Shown piece by piece: positions 33,862 through 46,048 of a DNA stretch of 64,000 bases. Both the position numbers and the translations under genes were made by a program. Every line of letters begins with the position of its first letter. Position 1 is the first letter of the stretch. Source of the DNA: Schizophyllum amplum. Taxonomy: Eukaryota > Basidiomycota > Agaricomycetes > Agaricales > Schizophyllaceae. The notes beneath the pieces are model-generated. The model saw nothing but the letters and a program-made list of their open reading frames with translations, searched no databases and was not told the origin of the DNA. The DNA lies in contig VDMD01000007.1 of the NCBI GenBank assembly GCA_007026445.1, forward strand, positions 806,001 to 870,000. The letters are read 5' to 3'.

Positions 33862-34327
33862 AACAATATGGTTGTCTCTGGACAGCTTGTAGCTCTGTAT
33901 ACTGTAGGTACTTATCGGCATATGATATCGGGTACTGATTTCGTTACTGATTGGTAGGAGTTGTGCCTTTATGTACAAGTCTTCGACGTCTCTAGCAGCC
34001 TTTTCGGCATTCCCCGGAAGTTGAACATTCTTCACGTGACCGTGGCAAACGACACAAGTCTCCAACATTTCTGGCATCATCTTGCTAACGGACCGGGCGT
34101 ACACGATTCAGCAAAAGTCGACACAGTTGTATACTACTGAAGTCGTGTTGAATCGCTATGACTGGTCCATATTGAATGACCGGCCAGACTCCCCGCGGAC
34201 GCGTGTCTTGCGCGTGGTGCTACTTCCGTACTTACATAACCACGGCAACCACGCAACCGGACATTGATATTTCGGGCCCTCCTGGACCTGTTCTTTCCAC
34301 TCCCATCGCTCAGCTTTCATCATCGAC
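33862..34327. other. Intergenic, no gene seen
   Basis: Downstream of the Ser/Pro protein and upstream of the first epoxide hydrolase. No supported exon. Confidence 0.5.
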
Positions 34328-35666
34328 ATGCCGTCCCCCGCCACTACCAAAGAGACCGTCACCTCCCGGGGCATCAAGTATAGCTACCGCTATGCGGCGG
34401 CGCAAGCAGGGAAGCCCACGCTGCTCCTGCTGCACGGCTTCCCCTCGACATCGCACGACTGGCGTCACCAGATCACTTTCTTTGTGGCCAAGGGCTTCGG
34501 AATCGTCGCCCCCGACATGCTGGGCTATGGTGGCACTGACAAGCCCACCGACCCGCTCGATTACCGTGGCTACCTGATGTCGCGCGATCTCGTCGACATC
34601 CTCGACGCCGAGAAGGCGGAGCGGGTCATCGCGATCGGCCATGATTGGTGAGTCCGCGTCGGGCATCGGGTATTGATGGCACCCGATGGAAAGCCGGGTC
34701 TGCGAGGAGCTGACGTCGAGCAGGGGCACGATGCCGACTACGTATCTGGAGACTTTGCATCAGGAGCGCTTCATCGCGTTCGCGCACCTGGCGGTGGGAT
34801 TCAATCTCGGTCGCGGGTTCCTGCTTGAGAAGATGCTTCCGCTCTTCAAGCAGATGTTCGGTACGGAGCTCTTCGGGTACGATGGACCATACACCCGGAA
34901 ATTTCGTGTCCTGATGACTCTGCAGGTACTGGGCGTTCTTCAACAAAGAGGAGGCCGCCGGCATCCTTGAGAAGAACGTCAGTTATTCAATTGCTTACTA
35001 TGCAAATACGGTCCTAGCTGACTTTTCATGGCAGATCGATTCCATGTACGACCTGCTCTTCCCGAAAGACCCTGCGTTGTGGAAGACCTACATGAACCCT
35101 CTTGGTGCCGCGGACACCTTTATAACCGAAGGGAAGCGCGTAGAGACAGCCGACTACCTCTCGGCAGAGGTTCGTCGTGTTCATCGTTGTTATGGGTCGC
35201 ACCGCTCACGCGAGCCATAGGACCGCGAGATCTTCCGCGAGTCGTTTTCTAAAGGCGGCCTGACCGGTCCGCTCAGCTATTACAAGCTTGCATCCCGCGG
35301 GCTGCAGGACACTGATGGTCTTGGTGAGCGTTGAATTATCATTTCTCGGTTCACTTATTCCCAATCGTCAACTGGCGCGCACGCATCCCATTCGCATTAT
35401 TCGTCTCGGGGAATTGCTGACACCGTGCAGAGCTGTCAAATGACAAGGTCAAGGTCACGAAGCCCGTCCTCTACATCGGCGGACAACAGGACTACATCTG
35501 CAAGCCAGAAATGCAGAAACCGGGGATGGAGAAGATCTGTGAGGATCTGCAGTTCGAGGTATTCGACTGCGACCACTGGATTCAGCTCGCGCTGCCTGAC
35601 CGCGTCAATGCGACGATCGAAAGGTGGATCGAGGCGAAGGGGTTGGAACTTGAAAGGAGTGCGTAG
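34328..35666 (+). CDS. Epoxide-hydrolase-like alpha/beta hydrolase, copy 1
   Basis: Soluble epoxide hydrolase type: opens epoxides to diols through an Asp ester intermediate. HGFP at residues 36-39 provides the oxyanion hole; the nucleophile is Asp106 in GHDWG, at the end of exon 1. The lid carries FIAFAHLAVGFNLGRGF and GGLTGPLSYYK. The acid Asp lies in YIGGQQDYICKP and the base His in DCDHWIQLALP (codon 35574-35576), so the triad is complete. Six exons with five short introns, conserved in position in the two downstream copies. One weak point is the start of exon 2 (GTMPTTYLE rather than GASTTSYLE). Start MPSPATTKETVT at 34328. Probably cytosolic; substrate unknown. Confidence 0.88.
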
Positions 35667-35838
35667 ATTGGCGTCGGTGCGTGGATCCCAGCCGCATCAT
35701 CTCAGTCGGTGCGCAGGCAGATCCGAGTTGGCCGGTGTACGAGACATGACCGGTATGTATACATCGAAGGATGCTCCCCGTGTCAACGTGACTATGCCAA
35801 GTGATGATGGATGGATTCGGATGCGTACTGGTTTTACC

Positions 35839-35844
35839 TATAAG
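35839..35844 (+). promoter_or_regulatory. TATA-box-like site before copy 2
   Basis: TATAAG about 64 nt before the ATG at 35908, inside the 241-nt spacer between copies 1 and 2. Confidence 0.4.
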
Positions 35845-35907
35845 TCGAGGCATTCCAACCTCGCCCATCTGACCTTGATCTGACCCCCCGTCTCGCCCAC
35901 TATCACC

Positions 35908-37230
35908 ATGTTGTCTTTCACCACTTCCAAGCAGTTCGTGACCACCCGCGGTCTCATGTATAACTACCGCTACGCTCCATCTCAAGCGGGGAAGCCGACC
36001 TTGCTCTTGATTCATGGCTTCCCTTCAACATCGTTTGATTGGCGGCACCAGATCGCGTTCTTCGTGGCCAAGGGCTACGGAATCGTCGCGCCTGATATGC
36101 TTGGGTATGGCGAAACGGAAAAGCCTTCGGACCCGCTGGCATACCGTGGCAGCCTGATGGCGCGCGATCTAGTCGACATTCTCGACGCCGAGAAGGCTGA
36201 GCGGGTCATTGCGATTGGCCACGACTGGTGAGTAACGGCTCATCAGAGAACAATTCGCCATGTTGCATGCTGACGATGACTGGCAGGGGAGCGTCGACGA
36301 CCTCGTATCTCGAAGCCCAGCATCAGGATCGCTTCATCGGCTTTACAAACATGGCGGCTGGATTCATGCTTTGTCGCGGGTTCAAGCTCGAGGAGATGCT
36401 TTCGATGTACAAGCAGATGTTTGGCCAGGATATGATGGGGTATGCATGTGGCTATAGCATGTCATATTCTTGGTTCTGAAGCTCTTATAGGTACTGGGCC
36501 TTCTTTGATAAAAACGAGGCCGCAGGAATCACGGAGAAGAACGTAAGTAGAGCTAGTTCTGAATATCCTCATATGACTGAGCATTTTTCAGCTGGATTCC
36601 TTGTATGATTTAGCCTTCCCAAAAGACATTGAGTACTTCAAGACCATTATACACCCGATTGGGGCCACAGACGCGTTTATCGGGGAGGGGAAGCGCCTCA
36701 CTTCAGCAGACTATCTCGCGGAAGAGGTGCGACCCGAGCAAAGAAGATTACAACCGGGCGGATTCACTGACACGGGCTACAGGACCGCGAGCTTTTCCGC
36801 GAGTCATTCTCGAAAGGCGGCCTGACCGGTCCCCTCAACTGGTATAAGGTTGCATCCCGCGGGCTACAGGACACCGATGGCCTTGGTAAGTTTTGTGTCA
36901 TCACGACAGACTCGCCTCTCTTAGCAGATATGGACCGGGCGTGCACACATCCCGCTCGCATCGTTCATCTCTGAATCGTCGTATCGCTGACGCCGTGCAG
37001 AGCTTTCAAATGACAAGGTCAAGATCACGAAGCCCGTGCTCTACATCGGCGGACAGCAGGACTGTGTCTGCAAGCCAGAAATGCAGAAACCGGATATGGA
37101 GAAGATCTGCGAGGATCTGCAGTTCGAGGTCTTTGATTGTGACTATTGGATTCAGCTCGCGCTGCCCGACCGCGTCAATGCGACGGTCGAGAAGTGGATT
37201 GAGGCGAAGGGGCTGTCGGGGCGCGCGTAG
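35908..37230 (+). CDS. Epoxide-hydrolase-like protein, copy 2 (catalytic His replaced)
   Basis: Tandem paralogue of copy 1 with the same six-exon structure. HGFP, the nucleophile in GHDWG, and the acid in YIGGQQDCVCKP are all kept. The base, however, is changed: where copy 1 reads DCDHWIQ, this copy reads DCDYWIQ (TAT at 37144-37146). In this family the His activates water to release the Asp ester, so His to Tyr should stop turnover while perhaps leaving substrate binding or the alkyl-enzyme step. The rest is intact, with no stop or frameshift, ending AKGLSGRA. It may be a substrate-binding protein, have another activity, or be drifting toward loss. Confidence 0.85.
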
Positions 37231-37453
37231 AGTGGCAGCGAGTGCATGCGTTCCCAGTCGCATTATCTCACTCGGTACGCAGGCACTGGATCCGAGTTAT
37301 TCGGCGGACAAGATGAAGGAAGATATCAGTGACCAAGACTCATCAGGGGATGCTACCCGTGTCGATTGTATGTTTTGATGGAATCGTGTATTTGCTGTAC
37401 CTATACATCACCTCCCCCCATCCTGCCCCTCATGCATCATGTCCCACACAACC

Positions 37454-38766
37454 ATGTTGTCTCTTACCACCACCAAGGCGTCCGTGACATCCCGCGGTCT
37501 CAGGTATAGCTACCGCTACGCCGCGCCCCAAGCGGGGAAGCCTACCCTGCTCTTGCTCCATGGCTTCCCTTCAACGTCGTATGACTGGCGGCACCAGATC
37601 ACGTTCTTCGCAGCCAAGGGCTACGGAATCATCGCGCCTGATATGCTTGGGTATGGCGGCACGGACAAACCTGCGGACCCGCTGGCATACCGTGGCAGCC
37701 TGATGGCGCGCGATCTGGTCGACATCCTCGACGCTGAGGAGGCTGAGCGGGTCATTGCAATTGGTCACGATTGGTGAGTGGTCTGGCCTGGATATCGGGG
37801 GACGGCACAATGCGCCAAGCATAAAGCACTTCAAAATATTATTGTATGCTGACGAGGACCAGGGGCGCGTCGACGACGTCGTATCTGGAAGCCCTGCATC
37901 AAGACCGCTTCATCGGCTTTGCGAACATGGCAGTTGGATTCATGCTTTGTCGCGGGTTCAAGCTCGAGGAGGTGCTTCCGATGTACAAGCAGATGTTTGG
38001 CCAGGAGATGATGGGGTACGGTGAGCCGCATACTGGCCACAGCCATCGTTCTGAAGCTCCTCCTATAGGTACTGGGCCTTCTTCAATAAGGACGAGGCCG
38101 CTGGTATCATGGAGTTGAAGAATGTGAGTTCTGATGCTGATTCTGAGTTTCCTGACCGAGCTTTGGATTGACTGAGCACCGTTATAGCTAGATTCCCTAT
38201 ACGACCTGGCCTACCCAAAGGACATCGAGTCCTTCAAGACCATCATACACCCGCTTGGAGCCGCAGACGCATTTATTGGGGAGGGGAAGCGCCTCGCTGC
38301 GGGCGACTTCCTCACGGAAGAGGTGCGACACGCGCAGATTATATTCAGACCGGACGACTTCACTGACACAAGCGACAGGACCGTGAAATATTCCGCGAGA
38401 CCTTCACGAAAAATGGCTTGACGGGACCGCTGAACTGGTACAAGGTCGCATGCCGCGATCTACAGAATAGCGACGGTCTCGGTAAGCGTTACTTCCCTCC
38501 AGTGACGCCCATTCGGGCTGGCGAGTTACTGACCTGAACGCACAGACCTGTCCACGGACAAGATCAAAATCAAGAAGCCCGTCTTGTACATCGGCGGCGA
38601 GCATGAGTACGCGGAAATGCAGCGTCCGGAGCTGGAGAAGATCTGCGAGGATCTACAGTTCACCGTTCTGAACTGCCACCATTGGATACAGCTTGAGTTG
38701 CCGGAGCAGGTCAACGAGACGATCGACAAATGGATTGAGGGTAAGGGGTTGGTGGCAGGCGCATAG
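37454..38766 (+). CDS. Epoxide-hydrolase-like protein, copy 3 (acid residue changed)
   Basis: Third tandem copy, same intron layout. The start MLSLTTTKASVTSRG at 37454 lines up with copies 1 and 2; an in-frame ATG at 37439 would add five residues. HGFP and the nucleophile (GHDWG) are present and the His is kept (NCHHWIQLELP). The acid loop is altered: copy 1 GGQQDYICKPEMQ becomes GGEHEYAEMQ, with Asp replaced by Glu (GAG at 38605-38607) and three residues deleted. Glu might still serve as acid, but the shortened loop should shift it. Copy 3 is the most diverged (MELKN, TFTKNGLTG). The open frame is intact. Confidence 0.85.
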
Positions 38767-40162
38767 GTTGCAGGCACGTAGGTGTACAAGCTATACTCTT
38801 CAGCGAGTAAGTGATCGGAACTTTCGCAAGAAGACGTCACCGCTACCGAAGGATGCTGCATAGCGGCGGACCGAGTCGCATAAATCTCGCAGTACAGCCC
38901 GGACAGCGGCAGCTGCAGTGGCAATATAGCAGTATAGATGGCAGACTCACATTCAACCCCGGGATCGGAGGCAGTGGGCCATGGTCGACCAATGGAAGGA
39001 CGAGCATTGGCGCCGTGGTAGAGCGTTGCGTGATAAACGAGAGCACGGCGAAAGGGCAGTGCAGCGAGAATAGGGTTTTTGTGGGAATTGGCCGACCAGC
39101 ACGGACTCCTTGCTCTTATATTCAAAGAAGGAAGTTACAGTAGAGACGAGGGTTGTATTAGAGGGCAAAAGCGATGACAACTAGAAGAAGCTCACCTGAA
39201 GCGTGACTACCCTAACGGTTCCGGCGAAATAGGTCGAAGATCTCGAGATCCATTTGGTCTTCCCTTTACTTACCAAGACCGATCCGCGATAACCAGATGA
39301 ACGCGAGATTGGAGCCACAGGAATAGAACATGGACGAAGGGATATCATGATAGATCACCGGTGGCGTGCGACCGACGACAGCGAGGACACGAGACCGAGA
39401 GTCAGTGCTACCGTGAGTGCACCGCCAGTGCCTTCGAACGACCGCGAGAGCGATACATACCCGCATAGAAGACGGGGAAGCAGCTGGCCAGACCCACCAC
39501 GAGGCTGCCGCGCTCGTCGGCACAGAACAAAGATGTAGACCTTCACACCAGAGGACATGAGGCGCGAGAGGCAATGCGCTAAGCGTAGGACGCGCGCGCC
39601 TTCGTCACTTTTGACGTCCTCGAGACCGCAGTATGCCCACGGTTTCGACAGCTTTGTTGTAAGTATGGCATATGTAGTCCGTCAAGGCTGCGCAGAATGA
39701 GCAACCAGTGTTGAACGAGAGTTTTGAGACCCGCGGTGTCGTGAGAGACAACGAGGACGAGGCGAGGCAGAGGGCAGGCGAGGCGCGTTCTACAGCTTTC
39801 GGAGGAATGTGGTCAGGAGGAAGCCTGAAGGGAATTCCCAAAAGAGGAATACAAAGCGTTTATTGACGGCACGCGAGGTCCACGTGGTTATCAGGACCGG
39901 CGGCAATTGAGCTCAAAGCTTTCTTCCAACTCTCATCTTCTTACGAAGATGCGAATGAAGGACAGGTGAGTGTTTTGAGCATAGATAACTTTCATTAACT
40001 GAGTACATCCCCAGTCGCTGACGGGCGCTTAAATACCAGGACAACGAATTGCATCATGCTGTAGAGGCACTGCCTTTCAATCACTGATACCACGCGGCAA
40101 GCATGAATGAAACTTATAAAGAGCGGCTTGGCTGGCACGCCCAGTACTTCATTGCTTCCGCC
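38767..40162. other. Region without a confident gene
   Basis: Minus-strand frames at 39841-39605 and 39574-39256 look partly exon-like: one ends AFIWLSRIGLG immediately before a gtaagt donor, and ADERGSLVVGLASCFPVFYA precedes a gtatgt donor near 39463. I could not find an ATG start or a clean chain of exons, so I make no gene call. TATA-like TATAAAG at 40115-40121 belongs to the next gene. Confidence 0.35.
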
Positions 40163-42212
40163 ATGCAGGACTCGCCGCCCTCTAACGACTCCATCTCCAT
40201 CACGGTCAATCCCCCGGACGCCGACGTGCAGACTTTGAAGCTACTTGGGGAGGACGACTCGCAGTGAGGCGTCTCCCTCTGATGCGTGGCGTCAAAACCT
40301 TACCCCTGCTCGCAGCTCTCTCATCTACGACGTCGTTCCCGGCGCCTCACCAATATCAAGCTATGCCCCTTCGCCCTCACCCATGAGCTCGGGATGGTCT
40401 GCGGGAGCTTTGGGTGCGTCTCAGACCGCCGATCCCTCTGTACGGTTGCCTTAACAGCATCTCTACAGGATTTCGCGACGCACCGGGAAGTCCACATAGT
40501 CCTTATAGCGACCCACCATCCCCCTATCAGTATGGCACATACTCCGGACCCCCCTCCCCCTATCTAGAGCATTCGCCAGATTCCTCGCATAATTCGTCGC
40601 CGATCATTCAACGCATGAGCGCTATGGAACTCAGCAGCGACCAGTTCTTCTCTGAATCACATACGTCCTCCGGCTATACATCTCCCACCCCCCTCGAATT
40701 CTCTCGCGGAAGATCATCCTCACGATCGACCGAGTCGCTGGGTCATCGACGCGACATGAGCCAGCTCGCGCTCCCGGCTGGTCTGCAGTTCCCCGAACAG
40801 CATGACCAGGCGCCCGAAGCCCTCGAGATGAGCGAGCTCCTCGCTGGGGGCCAGGCTCAAGATGAAGTCTTCGAGCCGTGGCTTATGCAGAGCCAGCCGG
40901 CGCTCAGCATCGAGGTCGACATCAGGCACCATGCTCCCCAGGATCAGACCGCTTTCCAGCCGCACCATCGACGGGGGCTGTCGGCGTCCTCAAACGACCC
41001 CTTCTTCAGCGGGTTCTCGCCACCCTCCCATGCGTCTTCCCCCTCGGGCGACGCTTCCTCCAGCTACGGTCTGCAGCTGGATGGCCTGTCGCCTGTGTCT
41101 CCAGAAGCACAACTCGACGCTTCAATATCTAGCAGGAGGTACAGCCACTCGGACACGCGCAACGGGCACGGCGGCGCACCAGCAACGCGCGGGCGCTCCC
41201 ATTCGCGCACATCATCATCCGCGTCGTCGTCGAGGATGCCCAGTCCGTATGCGCGCCCCGAAAATACTTTCCTCAGCGTCCCGGACGCAACAAACCTCAG
41301 GCGACGGCATAGTCACACTGGAGGGCGGAGTGGCGCCGACAACGGTCTGCTTACCCCCGGCCACCAGGTGAGCCTTCAGCGGCACATCAGCGCCCCCAGT
41401 CCGCGCAGCCGGGAGCCCAGCCCAGCGCGTATGGGGCACCGACCTTGTGCCTCCGCCGACCAGTCCCTTGGCGGCATGCCCAACACATTCGCGCTTCCCG
41501 AAGGGAGGTACCCTCCCTTGCCGTCTCCATCCCCTTACCTCCTCCCGCCAGCGGCATCTCCAGGGGATCTCCACAGCCAGAGTGGCGCTCTCAGCCCAGG
41601 GCCGTTCGGCGCTTCGTCCTCGGATGACCTCCAGTTCAACGGGCCGTCGAGCTATGCGCCGCCGACAACTGTGTCCCCCCAGGAGCTACATATGCGCGGC
41701 ACTGGTCCCGCGCGCTTCGGACACCGCGCTACTGTGTCTGAGGACCGGCTGTTCAGTGGGACGAACAGTTTGTCGCCTCCGGACGCTCTTAGCAGGCGGT
41801 CGTCCTCCCCGTACCTCGCCCCGCCGGATACACTGTCGCCCGATGAGCTGCACTCTCCGGGAGCGCAGCATGACCCTGATCGCGTCAAGGAGACCGTCGC
41901 GTCTCGGGCGATCCTACAAGCGAGCACGGTGCGCCGAAAGAAGAGCGCAGATTTCCGGTGCACCTACAACCCGGAGAAGTGCAATGCGACGTTCACCGCG
42001 AAGCATAATCTAACTAGTGAGTATCTGTTCATCGGTGGATTCGTCGAGCGTGGTCTGACGCCTTGATAGACCATATGAACTCGCATATGGGGATCAAGCC
42101 TCATACTTGCAAGTACTGCGGACATGGATTCACGACATCGGGAACGGCGCGGAGGCACGAGGGCCAGTGCAGCAGCAATCCCGAGAAGCAAGCCGGGCCG
42201 TCGCTGTCTTAG
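40163..42212 (+). CDS. Two-finger C2H2/C2HC protein, tandem copy 1
   Basis: Exon 1 starts MQDSPPSNDSISITVNPPDA and ends in phase 2 near 40249. A short exon (YAPSPSPMSSGWSAGALG) and a long exon of Ser/Pro-rich text follow (FRDAPGSPHSPYSDPPSP through RSILQ-like basic text to VRRKKSADFRC). The C-terminus holds two fingers. Finger 1 reads CTYNPEKCNATFTAKHNLT, then (after a phase-1 intron near 42018) NHMNSH: Cys spacing is six, longer than usual. Finger 2 is CKYCGHGFTTSGTARRHEGQC, where the last ligand is Cys, not His. This suggests a DNA-binding regulator with a long disordered activation region. Nuclear role inferred. Two related genes follow directly. Confidence 0.8.
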
Positions 42213-43553
42213 CACGGGGAATATCTGTGCCATGTAGAATTCTCGTCTTGACTTTGAGCCGTATATACTTACTGTTATTCTCCCTCATCATGCCCTCACG
42301 ATTTTCTGGCTTTCTTCCCCGTCCCACTGCCATCAACGCTTCACGATACCTCGCTTTCGATACCTTTTTATAGTTCTTCGTTCTTCTTATTACTCACCTT
42401 TATTGTGTTTGAAGTTTTGCGCCCACGGTCTTTGTTTCTTTGTCTGTATTTTATAATGGGTTTGTTACGACGCTCGACTGCCCGAGGACCGGCTTGCTCT
42501 CTGCCTTCGGACATGGCGATGGTTAACATCTAGATATAATACTTACTGTCGAACGCTCGAATCCTCATGGCCTCACGCCTTGCTGTCCCAAAATATTGTA
42601 TCACATATTACCTCAATGCGCATCCTTGCATACGCTCAGTACGCGCCCAACTCAGGCTTCAAGCATACAGATCGACGGCGGCGACGGTGACTCAGACTTG
42701 GAGATGGTCGACGAGTCACGAGGCGGAGTCGCCGGTCATTGCCGGGAATTACTACCCAGCCACAACACGTTTCTTCCTGCGCTCGTCGTCCCCGGTTGGG
42801 CAGTGCTGGTGAACACTGCCGTATTATGTTCCTAAGTCGTCTTCCTAATGAGAGATGAGACACAGCTGGATGAAGATGCATCGGATAGGCGGTGCGGAGA
42901 GGTATGTGACAAAGGGCTTCCTGGATATGGAAGATGGCGCTTACTTTCAGGGTCGATAAGATCCGGAATGCTGCACCCTTAACCTTGTTCATGTGAAGAA
43001 ACAGCAGTGGCTCAAGCCCTCGAGAATATCGGAGTCACAGCTCGCTGACCTCGCGGCCGCGGGAACATCTGCATGACGTGTCATGACGGTGCCCCCGATC
43101 CTCCGACTTGGGCGCCGTGCGAGCAGAGGCTGCCGCGCGAGGAAAGACACAGCTGTTTCCGGCGCGCTATTGGTACGGACTATTGAATTCATCTACGGCA
43201 TGGGCTCTCCGTCCTGGGATCTGTAGAGGGACGACGGTGAGACCCAGGCAACTCGTATGAGACCGCTGCCGTGAGCGCAGCCCGACCCAAACAGCGAGTG
43301 TGATACTCGAACAAGCTTTCCATCTGCGTCCGTGATCAGGTCCGATCCACGAAACGGTGTTTGGGACCGCGAGCGTGCGCCGAGCCGCGGTACTCTCATC
43401 ATTGTCAGGCTGTGTCGTATGTAAGCGCCCGCCATTGATATATATGCATGTGCTCACGCTTCCGTCTGACGCTGTCATCTCTTGCCACCTACCACTTCGT
43501 CTGACTGCCTTTCGTCTCTGTTACTCTCCTCCTAGAGCCCGCCGCTGTCGCCC
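42213..43553. other. Intergenic between zinc-finger copies 1 and 2
   Basis: About 1.3 kb with only short, unsupported frames. A long upstream region is common for regulators. Confidence 0.45.
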
Positions 43554-45107
43554 ATGGATGCCTACGCGCACTCTGCGTCACCTTCCAACCAGAACCTCTC
43601 CATCAATATCCGCACGGCGACACCGCCATGCAGCGATACCCAGTGAGTCGACTATTGATGCTGAGACGCATGCAGCGCATCTAACGTGTATCCAGGATCG
43701 CGTGGTACGCTCCCGCGCAGCCGGCGCCTCTGTCACCGATTACCGACGGAGGCTCTTCAAGCAGCGAGGGTGAGTGGTACCTCTTGATGTCCCTGATGCG
43801 TTTCTGAGACCGGACGCAGGGCCCACTTATAGTCCTGTGGACAGCTTGGCGCCGACCATGCCCACCGTCTCATTCGCCCCGACACCCAACTACTTGTCTC
43901 CTCCCTCCCGACAGCCCACTACCTCGGGGCGGAGGAACCGCAGCGTCAGCGATCCACCGCCATGCTCTCCACAGGACACCTACCCATCCCTTAGCCCTAT
44001 GGGCCGCGCACGAGCGTCAACCGTAACGACCCGCATACCATTCCCACAGCCGCACCTGCCTGTGCCGGACATGATGCCCAGCGTTGGGAACGTTCCTTAC
44101 ACACCCGCACCTTACGTTCACTTGCAACCCCCTTCATATCAGTCGATGCATCAGCAGCCCGGCGCGATGCCCTACGGCAATCTGGGCGGTCTCTATTATC
44201 CCGTCGAGCAAGACACGATGACGCACTACAGCGGTTCGTCTGCGATGGCTTCCAGGACAGGCCTCACCCCCGCGACGTATGGGATGATGCCGAGGAACGA
44301 CGCCATTGCGCCGGGCTTTGACGCATACCCGTACCCCAATATCGCTGCGCCAGCACCCTTGCCGTCATGGAACACGGCAGCGCTTCCGTCGTTGGCAGCC
44401 CCGCATGTATCTCTGGCCGGCTCCCCCGCGAACGAGCACGACGCAGATGCTGTCGCACAGACCGCCACATGGCTCTCGAACTTTGACCTCAGCTCTCGAT
44501 CATCGAGCGCAAGCTCCTTGAGACAGCCCGCAGGCGGCGCGCATGGCTACATCGTGAGTACACGATAGGCCTGCGACATCAGTGCATATGGCTCACATCC
44601 ACCATGCAGCAGCCCGCTACGTATGCTGGCAGCACACCGCCGAGCTCAAGGCTCGGTAGACCTCACGAGCTCGCGTCATACGCGGGCGTGGCGCCTTCGA
44701 GCTCGAGTCTCCCTGGTCGTCCCCAGGAGCACCTGCCGTATACGGGCGGGGCCTCGTCTAGCTCAGCGCTCACTAGACCATCTGGGAGCCGGGGAGGGCG
44801 TAGACAAATAGGGACAGAGGCCATGACTCGGAAGTCGGACGAGCGCCGAAAGCAAGATGCGCGGTTCCACTGCACGCAGCCCGGCTGCCTGAAGTCCTTC
44901 ACGCGAAGTCATAACCTGCGCAGTGAGTCGCGTGCTCCTCCCTCGCTGAGGACCTGCGGCTAACCATTCCATGTGCTAGACCACCTTCGGTCGCACGAGC
45001 AGAAGAAGGCGTTTCCGTGTTCAATGTGTCCGCTGCGGTTTAACAACCCTGGCGTGCGCGACTACCACAAGAGACGTTGTCGGGGCAGTGGCTCCGAAGT
45101 AGAATAA
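43554..45107 (+). CDS. Two-finger C2H2/C2HC protein, tandem copy 2
   Basis: Exon 1 reads MDAYAHSASPSNQNLSINIR; small exons carry IAWYAPAQPAPLSPITDGG and GPTYSPVDSLAPTMPTVS. The body is Ser/Pro/Tyr-rich and disordered. A small exon gives QPATYAGSTPPSSRLGRP, then basic text (RKSDERRKQDARFHC) introduces the fingers. Finger 1: CTQPGCLKSFTRSHNLR, a phase-1 intron, NHLRSH (C-x4-C-x12-H-x3-H). Finger 2: CSMCPLRFNNPGVRDYHKRRC, again ending in Cys. The stop is at 45105-45107 after SGSEVE. Intron phase and finger layout match copies 1 and 3, so the three arose by duplication. Probably a transcription regulator; target unknown. Confidence 0.82.
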
Positions 45108-46048
45108 TTAGACAAGGTTTGGCTTTCGATACCCTGCACTGCGATACCCTCATGCACTAGTGACCCACCCAATGGCCTGCGTCCCGTCTGTCAGCCAATA
45201 GCGTGGTCTTGGTATGACCAGTACAAGAACTGTCGTCAGTTGTGCCTCGGATTGAAGGTGTGGTTTCTCAAGTTTCAATCGTCCCGCTGCGGGAGGAGCC
45301 GCTTTATCGGAATAGTGTGTTGCGCTCCGCCTCCATTGAATGGTTGCGCTCTACCTCTCCGGTCTTCATCTATTCAGCGATCGCCAACGCTCCGCGGTAA
45401 TCGTCCAGGACTTATACAGCAGATTCGCCCTATCGGACCGCTGACCGAACCAGTTAGTTAGCAACGCAACACCGGCGCTATCGAACCCCACGTAAGCCGA
45501 CTGCTTCAAGACACGGTCGGTCGCATCGTTAGGCGCTCGGCCGACTTCTGGATGGCAGGGTACGCGTGAGGCGCTCAATCTCCCTACTATGCATAGAACG
45601 CTCACGTGCATTGATTATCGCATAGATCGCGACTTCTCCCTAGGTGACTGCATTATTTCCTAGGACAGGCGACACTGGTACAGCCAATCCATCATCTCAG
45701 GGCCCCGCTCATAGGCAGACGCCGGAAGCTCGCCGCTGCGCGCCAGCGTCGATATGCGATCGGCTTACACCCGACACAATCTTGCATGCCGTCTCCTCGT
45801 GGAAGGGACGGTGCACTGTTATGGTTTGCATCTATGATCTGCATCGCCCAGAGGGAGCTACGCACTATAAAGAGATGAGTCTTCGCTTTGCTTCGTCCAC
45901 CCTTTCTGTTCTCGTCCTCTTCTCCTGCTCCTGCAGGTTCCCGTCTGGTTTCCCTTCACGGTTCTCTTGACGCAAGATTCGTTAACTTATTCCTCCTGAT
46001 ATTCTCTATCCTCTTATAATCGCGCTTTAATGATTGACCCCGCGCATC
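45108..46048. other. Intergenic between zinc-finger copies 2 and 3
   Basis: No supported exon. A TATAAAG site at 45866-45872 lies about 177 nt before the ATG at 46049, a possible promoter with a pyrimidine-rich leader after it. Confidence 0.45.

Noticed and set aside
38526..39125. 199-codon minus-strand frame
   Set aside because: Partly antisense to the last exon of epoxide hydrolase copy 3; composition unlike protein and no start context.
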